A DNA stretch of 31,564 bases, taken from positions 1 through 31,564 of the IMG/VR virus record IMGVR_UViG_3300031539_000189; one strand, given 5' to 3'. Both the position numbers and the translations under genes were made by a program. Numbering within the stretch: position 1 is the stretch's first letter; every line of letters begins with the position of its first letter. Below, one piece after another: positions 1 through 6,103 of the stretch. The notes under the pieces were generated by a model, which was given only the letters and a program-made list of their open reading frames with translations, did no database searches and had not been told where the DNA came from. Source of the stretch: a virus.

Positions 1-2
1 TG

Positions 3-272
3 CTCACACCGATCTGCGTTCCCTGCCGCCTGCAAATGAGGATCACGAAGAACCACTTTCTCGTTCGCGATCCCGAGGCAGCAGGCTTCCAGTCAACCTA
101 CTGGCTCGGGGATCAATGGACTTGCGCACAATGCGGGGCCTCGGTTGTGGCCGGGTTCGGCCGGTCCTTCGGGCCGGAGAGGCTTACGCCCAAGGACGGC
201 GAGGCGCTGGAGTTCCGGTACGAGCTGCCGACCGAGGACCCCTCGCCGCTCCAACACGAGGAGATGCACTGA
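3..272 (+). CDS. Small zinc-ribbon phage protein, 5' end cut off by window
   Basis: The first in-frame ATG is at 36, but the frame stays open to the window edge. The upstream codons encode a CVPC pair that partners the CAQC pair about 35 residues later, so the true start lies before base 1 and an ATG-36 start would lose half the metal site. The layout (CxxC, a basic KNHFLVRD-like stretch, a W-rich strand, CxxCGA) matches small single zinc-ribbon proteins common in phage early regions. The role is unknown; DNA, RNA or protein binding is inferred from the fold alone. The stop overlaps a possible tiny ORF starting at 272. Confidence 0.6.
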   Translation, partial: LTPICVPCRLQMRITKNHFLVRDPEAAGFQSTYWLGDQWTCAQCGASVVAGFGRSFGPERLTPKDGEALEFRYELPTEDPSPLQHEEMH

Positions 273-358
273 TGGCGCGGCCCGGACTTATCCTGACGAG
301 AACCGATCTGAGCGGCGGTTTGCTCCCCTTTCCCGCCGGGTCCGGGCCGCTTTCGTGA
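272..358 (+). CDS. Possible 28-residue ORF
   Basis: ATG at 272 overlaps the preceding stop as TGATG, and the frame runs 28 codons to TGA at 356-358. The peptide has no recognisable motif. The only support is the coupling geometry, which is the rule for genes here. It may simply be spacer before the next gene. Confidence 0.22.
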   Translation: MARPGLILTRTDLSGGLLPFPAGSGPLS

Positions 359-367
359 AGGCAGCAT

Positions 368-384
368 GGCCGGCCGAGCCGGCC
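368..384 (+). other. GC-rich stem-loop upstream of the Acb2-like gene
   Basis: A perfect 7-bp inverted repeat, GGCCGGC and GCCGGCC, with a 3-base loop. No T-tract follows, so it is not a classical intrinsic terminator. It sits just before the CATAGACG motif (388-395) and the GAGGAGG ribosome site of the next gene. Confidence 0.5.
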
Positions 385-411
385 CACCATAGACGAGGAG
401 GAGACGATCTC

Positions 412-639
412 ATGGACCGAGACGGGCTGGACGTTGCGATCAGTATGGCGCTACAGGAGGCGAGACAGGTGATGCCCCAGTCGCGCGAGCTGTCGTTGAC
501 GATAACGAAGCTCGAAGAGGCGCAGATGTGGGCGGAACGGGCCGTACGGAGCGGGGCCCAGAACCCGGGTCCGGGCGACAACGGGCACCCGCAAGCGGAG
601 GGTGCTGAGTCAGAGCCAGGCGGCGAGGCGCCGGCATAG
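412..639 (+). CDS. Acb2/Tad1 hairpin-domain protein (putative anti-CBASS / anti-Thoeris sponge)
   Basis: A 75-residue protein. ATG at 412 is chosen because GAGGAGGAG lies just upstream at about 394-402. Residues 1-48 form a helical hairpin with the segment SRELSLTITKLEEAQMWAER. That segment closely matches the recurrent SREKSLAxTKLEEAxxWA signature of phage proteins carrying the Acb2/Tad1 hairpin domain. Characterised members bind cyclic di- or trinucleotides or gcADPR and starve CBASS or Thoeris effectors. The last 27 residues are Gly/Pro/Glu-rich and probably disordered. Family assignment is from remembered sequence pattern; the ligand is not predictable from sequence alone. Stem-loops flank the gene on both sides. 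Confidence 0.68.
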   Translation: MDRDGLDVAISMALQEARQVMPQSRELSLTITKLEEAQMWAERAVRSGAQNPGPGDNGHPQAEGAESEPGGEAPA

Positions 640-653
640 ACGTTCCCGCGCCC

Positions 654-678
654 TGAAGGACGTGGCTGTTGCTGTCCG
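654..678 (+). repeat. Intergenic repeat, copy 1
   Basis: TGAAGGACG and GCTGTTGCTGTCCG separated by TG. The same two blocks recur without the 2-base insertion at 1072-1094. Each copy lies directly after the stop of a small gene. It overlaps the start of the stem-loop at 677-701. Confidence 0.6.
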
Positions 679-701
679 CGGGTCGGTTCTGCCGGCCCGC
701 G
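677..701 (+). other. Stem-loop between early genes
   Basis: CGCGGGTCGG pairs with CCGGCCCGCG across a 5-base loop: a 10-bp stem with one G-U pair. No T-run follows, so it is either a high-GC transcript-stabilising or pausing hairpin, or a processing site. The next gene's ribosome site (AGGAGGCGAGG, about 723-733) comes shortly after. Confidence 0.5.
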
Positions 702-738
702 TGAGTAGGAGCCACTAACACAGGAGGCGAGGAGAGCC

Positions 739-1068
739 ATGGAACCCGACGAGAAGAAGCCGAGAGTGCAGGTGCGGCGCGAGATCAGCGACCTGGGGCA
801 GGAAATGGAACGGCGGATGCGCGCCAAGGTGGAGGTGATCGAGCAGGGGGACATGCCGCACTGGCGGCAGGAGTCCCTGGATGGCCTGTTCGAGCGCCTG
901 CGGGTGAACATCTACGAGCTGAAGGCCTGTGCGGGGATCGACGATGCGGGGACCCGCACAGTGACCGACCTACTCGAGGCGGCGGACGCACTACAGAAAG
1001 CGGCCGACATCGCCAACCTGGCGAACCTGATCCGTCTGCGGATCGAGGCGGAGGCCGCACAGTCTTAG
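739..1068 (+). CDS. Conserved all-helical phage protein, weakly MazG-like
   Basis: A 109-residue, predicted all-alpha protein preceded by a strong AGGAGG site. The C-terminal half reads EL..., LLEAADALQKAADIANLANLI, the shape of the 'EAADVANFxMMI' helix in many small phage proteins related to MazG-type pyrophosphohydrolases. The metal-binding ExxD acid before AAD is a lysine here, and a second ExxE pair is not clear. Catalysis is therefore doubtful and a structural or regulatory role is possible. It lies between two copies of an intergenic repeat. Confidence 0.5.
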   Translation: MEPDEKKPRVQVRREISDLGQEMERRMRAKVEVIEQGDMPHWRQESLDGLFERLRVNIYELKACAGIDDAGTRTVTDLLEAADALQKAADIANLANLIRLRIEAEAAQS

Positions 1069-1071
1069 CCG

Positions 1072-1094
1072 TGAAGGACGGCTGTTGCTGTCCG
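1072..1094 (+). repeat. Intergenic repeat, copy 2
   Basis: TGAAGGACG followed directly by GCTGTTGCTGTCCG. It is identical to copy 1 (654-678) apart from a 2-base deletion. It is followed at 1122 by CATAGACGAG, which also occurs at 388. The pairing of these two motifs in separate gaps suggests a dispersed intergenic element. Confidence 0.6.
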
Positions 1095-1167
1095 GTGCTG
1101 GGGTGCGTGGCGCGCGATCTCCATAGACGAGTTCGATGGCGAGTATCAGGAGAACGGCGCGGAGACC

Positions 1168-1311
1168 ATGGAGCACCTGCGCGTGACCCTGGGCGAGGAC
1201 GGTGCCGCCTTCGTGCTGGTGGGCCCTCCGGTGCGGATCCTGGTGCAGCCAGAGGAGGAGCCGGCCGAGGGCGAGGCTGGCGACGAGCCGATTGAGGGGG
1301 AAACGGACTGA
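1168..1311 (+). CDS. Small acidic protein of unknown function
   Basis: A 47-residue product. The N-terminus is a predicted beta pair (LRVTLGEDGAAFVLVG, then VRILVQ) and the last 20 residues are Glu/Gly/Asp-rich. GGAG lies 4 bases before ATG 1168. The frame is open upstream to a stop at 1072-1074, so a longer non-ATG form is possible. The TGA overlaps the next ATG (TGATG), so the two genes are probably translationally coupled. Confidence 0.45.
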   Translation: MEHLRVTLGEDGAAFVLVGPPVRILVQPEEEPAEGEAGDEPIEGETD

Positions 1312-1580
1312 TGCCCGGGACCACTGCCCCGACCCGCGAAGACCTGGGCCGGTACATGGTCGTCGAGCTCGCGCCGGCGCAGCCCGAGTCCGGGAAGACG
1401 AAGCGTTGGCTGATTCGGAACCGCGAGAGCAAGGACGTGCTCGGCTACGTCGCTTGGCATCCGCCGTGGCGGCAGTATTGCTTCTTCAGCATTGGATTGC
1501 TCGTCCTGGCCGCCTCCTGCCTCGATGACATCTCCGGATTCGTCAAGCGCGTGAACGCCGAGCACAAGGAGCAGAGCTGA
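1311..1580 (+). CDS. Conserved small phage protein (WxPPWRQYCFF type)
   Basis: An 89-residue protein. The core pattern (RWLIRNRESKDVLGYVAWHPPWRQYCFF, then CLDDISGFVKRVN) resembles a family of small phage proteins in which a two-stranded sheet carrying W-x-P-P-W-R-Q-Y is followed by an amphipathic helix. No enzyme motif is visible. Start and stop overlap both neighbours by one base, placing it in a coupled early operon. Function unknown. Confidence 0.6.
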   Translation: MPGTTAPTREDLGRYMVVELAPAQPESGKTKRWLIRNRESKDVLGYVAWHPPWRQYCFFSIGLLVLAASCLDDISGFVKRVNAEHKEQS

Positions 1581-1978
1581 TGGCCTTTTCCGTTCCCGAC
1601 TGCTACCGCCTGCGTGACAGCGGCCTGATGAGCCGGATGGGGCCGTTTGACTCCGACGATAGCTACGGGAATAACGGAGCGTTCCGACTCCCTCCCGCGG
1701 GCGGCAGAACATGGCTCCTCTGCATCGCCTCGGACGGCGGCGACTGGGAGCACGTCAGTGTCCATGCCATCGACAACGGAAGGGATCGAACGCCGTCGTG
1801 GGACGAGATGTGCCGAGTCAAAGACCTGTTTTGGGGCGCGGAGGATGTGGTCATGCAGCTCCACCCGAGGCGGTCAGAGTACGTGAATCACCATCCTCAC
1901 ACACTGCATCTGTGGAGACCGGTGAGCGCAGCGATTCCAGAGCCGATACCAGAGATGGTAGGGCCAAGGTCACGCTGA
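1580..1978 (+). CDS. DUF7694-like phage protein
   Basis: A 132-residue protein. The central block WLLCIASDGGDWEHVSVH, then PSWDEMCRVKDLFW, then VVMQLHPRRSEYVNHHPHTLHLWRP, is the recurring pattern of DUF7694 proteins found in many phages and bacteria. The conserved His and Trp residues near the C-terminus could form a ligand or metal site, but no activity is known. It sits in the coupled early gene run, with TGATG at both ends. Confidence 0.65.
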   Translation: MAFSVPDCYRLRDSGLMSRMGPFDSDDSYGNNGAFRLPPAGGRTWLLCIASDGGDWEHVSVHAIDNGRDRTPSWDEMCRVKDLFWGAEDVVMQLHPRRSEYVNHHPHTLHLWRPVSAAIPEPIPEMVGPRSR

Positions 1979-2106
1979 TGCCCCGGCGCGCGCCACGAGG
2001 CCGCATCTACCGGAAGGATTGGCTGCGCTCACTGAAGTTGTCGCCGCTCGAAATGGCGATAGTCGAGGTGGCGCTCATCCTATGGCTGAGGGAGCAGACG
2101 ACCTGA
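1978..2106 (+). CDS. 42-residue basic-helical peptide
   Basis: ATG 1978 overlaps the preceding TGA, and its own TGA overlaps ATG 2106, so it is held on both sides by overlaps typical of real genes here. The first 16 residues are Arg/Lys-rich; the rest is a hydrophobic-acidic helix (LSPLEMAIVEVALILWL). Possibly a small DNA-binding or membrane-associated adaptor; no family recognised. Confidence 0.45.
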   Translation: MPRRAPRGRIYRKDWLRSLKLSPLEMAIVEVALILWLREQTT

Positions 2107-2357
2107 TGGCACACATCGTCGGTCTGACAATCGACCAGCGCGAGGATGGGGTCTGGTTTGTGTTCTCCTGGGAGGGGGACGACTGGCACGCCGCGCTCGA
2201 CGCGGTGAAGGAGCGTATTCCGCCCGAGGCGCGCGAGTTCGACAAGGAGGGGAAGGTCTGGCGGGTTGCCGAGGCGTTCGAGGACGAACTCGCCGAGATC
2301 TTCAGCAACTTCGCCGGCAGTCTGGACGCGATCAGAAGCCAAGTGAGCATGTTCTGA
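2106..2357 (+). CDS. Small HARP-like protein next to SNF2 helicase
   Basis: An 83-residue protein. ATG 2106 is preferred over an upstream start in the same frame because it gives the TGATG overlap. It carries ALDAVKERIPPEAREFDKEGKVWRV and ends in LAEIFSNFAG. The 'P..aR.fd...k.Wrv' pattern is also the signature of HARP-like N-terminal domains of annealing helicases, and the SNF2 gene two positions downstream carries a comparable segment. A role as a separate DNA-binding partner of that helicase is inferred, not shown. Confidence 0.45.
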   Translation: MAHIVGLTIDQREDGVWFVFSWEGDDWHAALDAVKERIPPEAREFDKEGKVWRVAEAFEDELAEIFSNFAGSLDAIRSQVSMF

Positions 2358-2358
2358 G

Positions 2359-2988
2359 ATGCCCACCGCCCCGACCACAACCCGCGGAGGACGATCGCCG
2401 GGCCGCCTGATACGCGTCGCCCTGGTGGTCGACTACCTGCGCGGCGGATGGCGGAGCGGGCAGGAGATCATGGCGCACGTCGAGATGGAGTCGGAGCGTA
2501 TCGGCCAGCGGACGGCCTACAACAACGTCCAGGGAGCGACGAGGAATGCAAAGCTGCGGGCACTGCTCGGCGGCCTGTGCTGGCAGTACATGGACGTGAA
2601 CGAGCAGATGACGGATGCGGGCAGCGCCTTCCGTCTCTGGACTGTGACCGAGGAAGCGGTGCCGCGTGCGCACGATGCATGGCAGAAGGGGCGCGCCGAG
2701 GTCGTGATGCTGACCGGCGATCCGCAAAACCCCACCGTGCGGCGGTACAGGCGGCCGGACTTGAGCGGAGCGAAGGCGCGGACCAGCGCGGAGATCGAGC
2801 GGAGAGAAGCGGAGTTGGAGAGGCAGCGGGGCGGAGCGGAACCGACCCTTGGCATGTACCAGGGCAACGGAAGCACCGTGAGCGCGCAGGCGCAACACCG
2901 GGGTCCGACCGCTCCCACCTCCCACGACGGCATTCGCCTGGGTCCGGAGCCGGGACCGCAGGACGGCGAGCAGAGGAGGTTGCTGTGA
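2359..2988 (+). CDS. Uncharacterised protein preceding SNF2 helicase
   Basis: A 209-residue protein. Residues 12-105 look like a compact helical, possibly winged-helix, domain (VVDYLRGGWRSGQEIMAHVEM ... RTAYNNVQGATRNAKLRAL). A charged linker and a Gly/Pro/Gln-rich tail of about 55 residues follow. The N-terminal arrangement resembles a helix-turn-helix with a wing, so DNA binding is a fair guess. Its stop overlaps the GTG start of the helicase gene. Confidence 0.45.
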   Translation: MPTAPTTTRGGRSPGRLIRVALVVDYLRGGWRSGQEIMAHVEMESERIGQRTAYNNVQGATRNAKLRALLGGLCWQYMDVNEQMTDAGSAFRLWTVTEEAVPRAHDAWQKGRAEVVMLTGDPQNPTVRRYRRPDLSGAKARTSAEIERREAELERQRGGAEPTLGMYQGNGSTVSAQAQHRGPTAPTSHDGIRLGPEPGPQDGEQRRLL

Positions 2989-4610
2989 TCCTGACCTTCA
3001 CGGACAGCCGCTTCGAGGCCATCGCCTCCTATATGGAGCGCGATCTGTGCAAGCGGCAGGGCCTGCGGTGGGATCCCACGCGCAAGCGTTGGTGGACGCC
3101 GGACTGGCACGTGGCCTCGAAACTGTCCGGCTACTGCGATGAGAAGGCCCGGGCCGAGATCGGCCGCCACCAGGTGCGGACCGAGAAGACGCTGGACGCC
3201 TCCCGCGCGGTGGACGCGGAGATCGACATACCGGTGCCGCAGGGCCAGGAGTTGCGCGGATACCAGAAGGCGGGCGTCGCCTACGCGCTGGCGCGCCAGA
3301 CGACTCTGATCGCCGATGAGATGGGCGTCGGGAAGACCATAGAGGCCCTAGCGTTGATAAACGCCGACCCGACGCTCCGGTTCGTGCTCGTCGTCTGCCC
3401 GGCAAGCGTGAAGATCAACTGGAAGCGGGAGGCGCGGGCCTGGTTGACACGCCCGATGAGCATCGGCATTGCTGGCGACGGGTTCCCGGTCACTGACATG
3501 GTCATCCTCAACTGGGACATTCTGCGAAAGTACCGCGCCCCGCTTCGGACGCGCCAGTGGGATCTCGCCATCTTCGATGAGAGCCACCGGGCGAAGAACC
3601 CCGGCGCCCAGCGCACCGCCGAGGTCTTCGGCCAGCGGGCGAACAAGCTGAAGGGTCGCGAGCGGATCGATCCAATCCCGGCGCGCCGACGCCTCTACCT
3701 GACCGGGACGCCGATTCTCAACCGCCCGATCGAGCTCTGGCCCATTCTGAAATCGCAGGGTTGGAACTGGCTGGAGTTCGTGACCCGTTACTGCGCCGCG
3801 GAGCAACACGAAGTCTCGGTGGGGCGGGGCAAGAAGCGGCTTGTCTGGGATGTCTCAGGCAATTCCAATCTGGAGGAACTCCAGGAGCGGCTTCGCTCCG
3901 AGTTGATGATACGACGGCTGAAATCCGAGGTTCTGCCCGACCTGCCACCGAAGCGCCGCCAGATCATCGAGGTGTCGGCGAACGGAGCTGATCGCCAGGT
4001 GCAGGCTGAGCTGGCCCTCGTGAGGGGTCTCGCTCCAGCCGCCAGCGACGACGGCTTCCTCGAGGCCGTCATGCGCCTCCAGCAGCGCGAGTTCGGGGCA
4101 TTCGGGGAGCTCTCCCGTCTGCGGCACGAGACGGCACTGGCCAAGGTGCCGGCGGTGGTCGAGCACATCGTCGACTGCATCGAGTCGAGTCCGAAGATCG
4201 TCCTGTTTGGCCACCACAAGGACGCGCTGGCAGAGATCCGGCACGGCCTCACGCGGGCAGGCATCAAGAGCGTCGTGCTGACCGGCGACATGACGAACAT
4301 GGAGGACCGGCAGCGATCGGTCGACCAGTTCCAGAACGACCCCGAGGCCCAGGTGTTCTGCGGCACGATTGGGGCGGCTGGCGTCGGGATCACGCTGACA
4401 GCCGCGAGCCATGTGGTGTTCGCGGAGCTGGATTGGGTGCCCGGGAGCATGTCGCAAGCGGAAGACCGGTGTCACCGCATCGGGCAGCGTGACTCAGTGC
4501 TAGTGCAGCACATCGTCTTCGAGGGATCGCTGGACGCCATGATAGCGCAGACGCTGGTGCGGAAGCAGGCAGTGATCGACATGGCGCTGGACAGGGAGGC
4601 GGTGGCGTGA
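2985..4610 (+). CDS. SNF2-family DNA helicase/translocase with HARP-like N-terminus
   Basis: 541 residues from GTG 2985, chosen for the GTGA overlap and the GAGGAGG site at about 2973. Residues 1-50 (FTDSRFEAIASYM... RWDPTRKRWW) resemble the HARP/SMARCAL1-type DNA-binding segment. The SNF2 core follows: Q-like LRGYQKAGV, Walker A MGVGKT near residue 113, Walker B DESH near 197, LTGTPILNRP, and a C-terminal lobe with VLTGDM, GVGITLTAASHVVF and the arginine-finger motif DRCHRIGQ near 493. It is expected to be an ATP-driven dsDNA translocase, in fork remodelling or recombination. All canonical motifs look intact. Confidence 0.92.
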   Translation: MILTFTDSRFEAIASYMERDLCKRQGLRWDPTRKRWWTPDWHVASKLSGYCDEKARAEIGRHQVRTEKTLDASRAVDAEIDIPVPQGQELRGYQKAGVAYALARQTTLIADEMGVGKTIEALALINADPTLRFVLVVCPASVKINWKREARAWLTRPMSIGIAGDGFPVTDMVILNWDILRKYRAPLRTRQWDLAIFDESHRAKNPGAQRTAEVFGQRANKLKGRERIDPIPARRRLYLTGTPILNRPIELWPILKSQGWNWLEFVTRYCAAEQHEVSVGRGKKRLVWDVSGNSNLEELQERLRSELMIRRLKSEVLPDLPPKRRQIIEVSANGADRQVQAELALVRGLAPAASDDGFLEAVMRLQQREFGAFGELSRLRHETALAKVPAVVEHIVDCIESSPKIVLFGHHKDALAEIRHGLTRAGIKSVVLTGDMTNMEDRQRSVDQFQNDPEAQVFCGTIGAAGVGITLTAASHVVFAELDWVPGSMSQAEDRCHRIGQRDSVLVQHIVFEGSLDAMIAQTLVRKQAVIDMALDREAVA

Positions 4611-4960
4611 TCGAGTTACTGATGGCAGGAGGCCGCACAGGACCCGTCTGCACCTGTGATTGGTGCGGAGAGCGCATCCGAGCGGCCGCGGACGGTAACG
4701 CGCTCTGGTTTCTGACTGCCGACTACCAGATTGACCGGCAGGCGACGGCTTACACTCGCGGCGGTGAAGCCAAAACGGGCGAACTCTTCCTGACCCACAA
4801 GTGCTGTTATGCCGGATGGCGCCGCCGAAACGAGGATGCTGTGGGGCGTTTCGCCATGAGCGCCGAGCTCGCCGCACACATCGTCTTTCTGACGCAGAAT
4901 GTTGCGATAGATTGGAAGCGGGCGAGAGCAGTCGCGAAGATGACGGCCGAGATCATGTGA
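4607..4960 (+). CDS. Small putative zinc-binding protein
   Basis: A 117-residue protein. GTG 4607 overlaps the helicase stop (GTGA); ATG 4622 is an alternative start. CTCDWCGERI at the N-terminus and THKCCYAGW in the middle could supply a four-Cys/His zinc site. The C-terminal third is helical. No family recognised. Its coupling to the SNF2 gene suggests joint expression. Confidence 0.5.
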   Translation: MIELLMAGGRTGPVCTCDWCGERIRAAADGNALWFLTADYQIDRQATAYTRGGEAKTGELFLTHKCCYAGWRRRNEDAVGRFAMSAELAAHIVFLTQNVAIDWKRARAVAKMTAEIM

Positions 4961-5024
4961 AGTAACCCTGGACTTGTCGGGCGGTCAGAGCGATGAATGC
5001 AAGGGCGAAAGGAGGTGATGCTCG

Positions 5025-5216
5025 ATGCTGACGAGAGCCTGGTACTGGGTGACGTTCTCGGTCCAAGCCGGGAGGCGCGGCGCGATCCACGAGGCCCGCA
5101 ACTGCGCCGCGTTTGTCCTGAGCGAGGCCGACGTGAGGATCGGACGGAAGAAGGCGCAGGCGCTGATTGATTCCGGGAAGGCGTGGCTGTGCAAGCGGTG
5201 TTCAACCATGAAGTAG
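5025..5216 (+). CDS. Small protein with C-terminal CxxC
   Basis: A 63-residue protein with one of the best ribosome sites in the window (AGGAGGTGAT at 5009-5018). It begins with aromatic beta segments (WYWVTFSVQ), has a helical middle and ends in WLCKRCSTMK. The lone CxxC could complete a site with the internal Cys or act in a dimer. Function unknown. A 12-codon ORF at 4994-5032 overlaps its start and could be a leader peptide. Confidence 0.55.
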   Translation: MLTRAWYWVTFSVQAGRRGAIHEARNCAAFVLSEADVRIGRKKAQALIDSGKAWLCKRCSTMK

Positions 5217-5234
5217 CCCGGTGGGGTGACCGGG
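5217..5234 (+). other. Stem-loop ahead of the replication initiator gene
   Basis: CCCGGT and ACCGGG separated by 6 bases, starting directly after a stop codon. No T-tract follows. Another CATAGACG motif occurs at 5252-5259, the fourth in the first 5.3 kb. Confidence 0.35.
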
Positions 5235-5275
5235 TGGGGCAAGTGTCGCAGCATAGACGCAGCACGGAGGAAGCG

Positions 5276-6103
5276 GTGGCGAGGAGACGACTGGCGAACC
5301 CGGACCGATTTGCGAGCAACACCATATCCGGCTGCTGCCGGACCATGAACGATCTTCTCCCGCGTGACATATATGACGTGTGTTGGGGCGAAGTGGCGAA
5401 CGATTTCGGGGTCTTTCAGGTGTCGGCGGAGCTCATTCGGACGAGTGGTTTTCCGCGACTGCTCGACACAAACCTCGCCACCATCCCGAAAATTGAGCGG
5501 GCCTTGGCCCTGCTGACGAAGGGCGGCCAGTGGCTGGCCTGGGTGGACCGCACATCGAAGCTACGGTGGGCCATCTTCCCCAGGTGGGGCGACGAGCAAA
5601 CCATCGGAAATCCGAGTCCGAATCGCGACCCCGTTCCACCCGACAGAATCCTCGCGAAGTGCTCGCTAAAGACTCGCGAGTTCTACGCGAAGTTTTCGCG
5701 AACTATTAGCGGCGGATTCGCTCCAGACAACTACTACTTAAAGGAGGGGGTAGATAAGGCCTTGGAGGAAGGGGAGGGGGTGCAGGGGGAGGGGTCGGGG
5801 ATCGACCCGGAACTGCTCCCACTGGTGCAGCAACTGCACTCCGTCATGGGCTATCAGGCCGACGTGCCCAAGGACGTGGATATGCTCGTGCGGGCGGTGG
5901 GGCTGTATGGGATAGCCCTGGTTCGCCACGTCGTCGGCTCCTGGGTGCTACGACGCCAGGATGACCCCCTCAAGCCGAAAGCCCGTCCGAGGGTCGAGCT
6001 GTGGAACTGGTTCCGAATCCAGAAAGGATGGGACGGTGACAGAAGCAGCGGGAGTCAAGCCGCCCCCCGAGAAAGCGCGGCGAAGGGCTGGACGCCCGGC
6101 TAG
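5276..6103 (+). CDS. Phage replication initiator (winged-helix, O/DnaD-like)
   Basis: 275 residues. GTG 5276 is chosen over upstream starts because GGAGG precedes it and because family members begin MARRR...NP. The N-terminal half follows the usual order of phage initiators: a helical entry, a 'DFGVF' turn, LALLTKGGQWLAWV, then a strand reading LRWAIFPRWGDEQTIGNPSPN. The rest is a flexible linker and a helical C-terminal domain. It should bind origin repeats and hand DNA to the helicase loader encoded next. Five tandem 11-bp repeats and a G-quadruplex motif lie inside the gene, as an origin lies inside lambda O. Confidence 0.7.
   Translation: MARRRLANPDRFASNTISGCCRTMNDLLPRDIYDVCWGEVANDFGVFQVSAELIRTSGFPRLLDTNLATIPKIERALALLTKGGQWLAWVDRTSKLRWAIFPRWGDEQTIGNPSPNRDPVPPDRILAKCSLKTREFYAKFSRTISGGFAPDNYYLKEGVDKALEEGEGVQGEGSGIDPELLPLVQQLHSVMGYQADVPKDVDMLVRAVGLYGIALVRHVVGSWVLRRQDDPLKPKARPRVELWNWFRIQKGWDGDRSSGSQAAPRESAAKGWTPG
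5652..5706 (+). repeat. Five tandem 11-bp iterons: candidate replication origin
   Basis: Exactly phased units: TCGCGAAGTGC, TCGCTAAAGAC, TCGCGAGTTCT, ACGCGAAGTTT, TCGCGAACTAT. Four keep CGCGA after the first base, and the spacing is about one helical turn. Because 11 is not a multiple of 3, the repetition is not explained by repeated amino acids. A locally AT-richer stretch (about 5700-5742) and a strand-asymmetric G-rich tract follow. The position inside the initiator gene matches lambdoid origins. Confidence 0.65.
5771..5800 (+). other. G-quadruplex motif next to iterons
   Basis: Five G-runs of 4-5 bases (5771-5774, 5776-5780, 5785-5789, 5791-5794, 5797-5800) with loops of 1, 4, 1 and 2 bases, a canonical quadruplex pattern on the + strand. 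It lies inside the initiator coding region and encodes Gly/Glu-rich linker residues, so linker composition could explain part of it. Confidence 0.5.

Noticed and set aside
739-1068. Active MazG-type pyrophosphohydrolase
   Set aside because: The helix resembles the family, but the key acidic metal ligand is replaced by Lys and the first ExxE pair is not evident, so only a weak resemblance is claimed.
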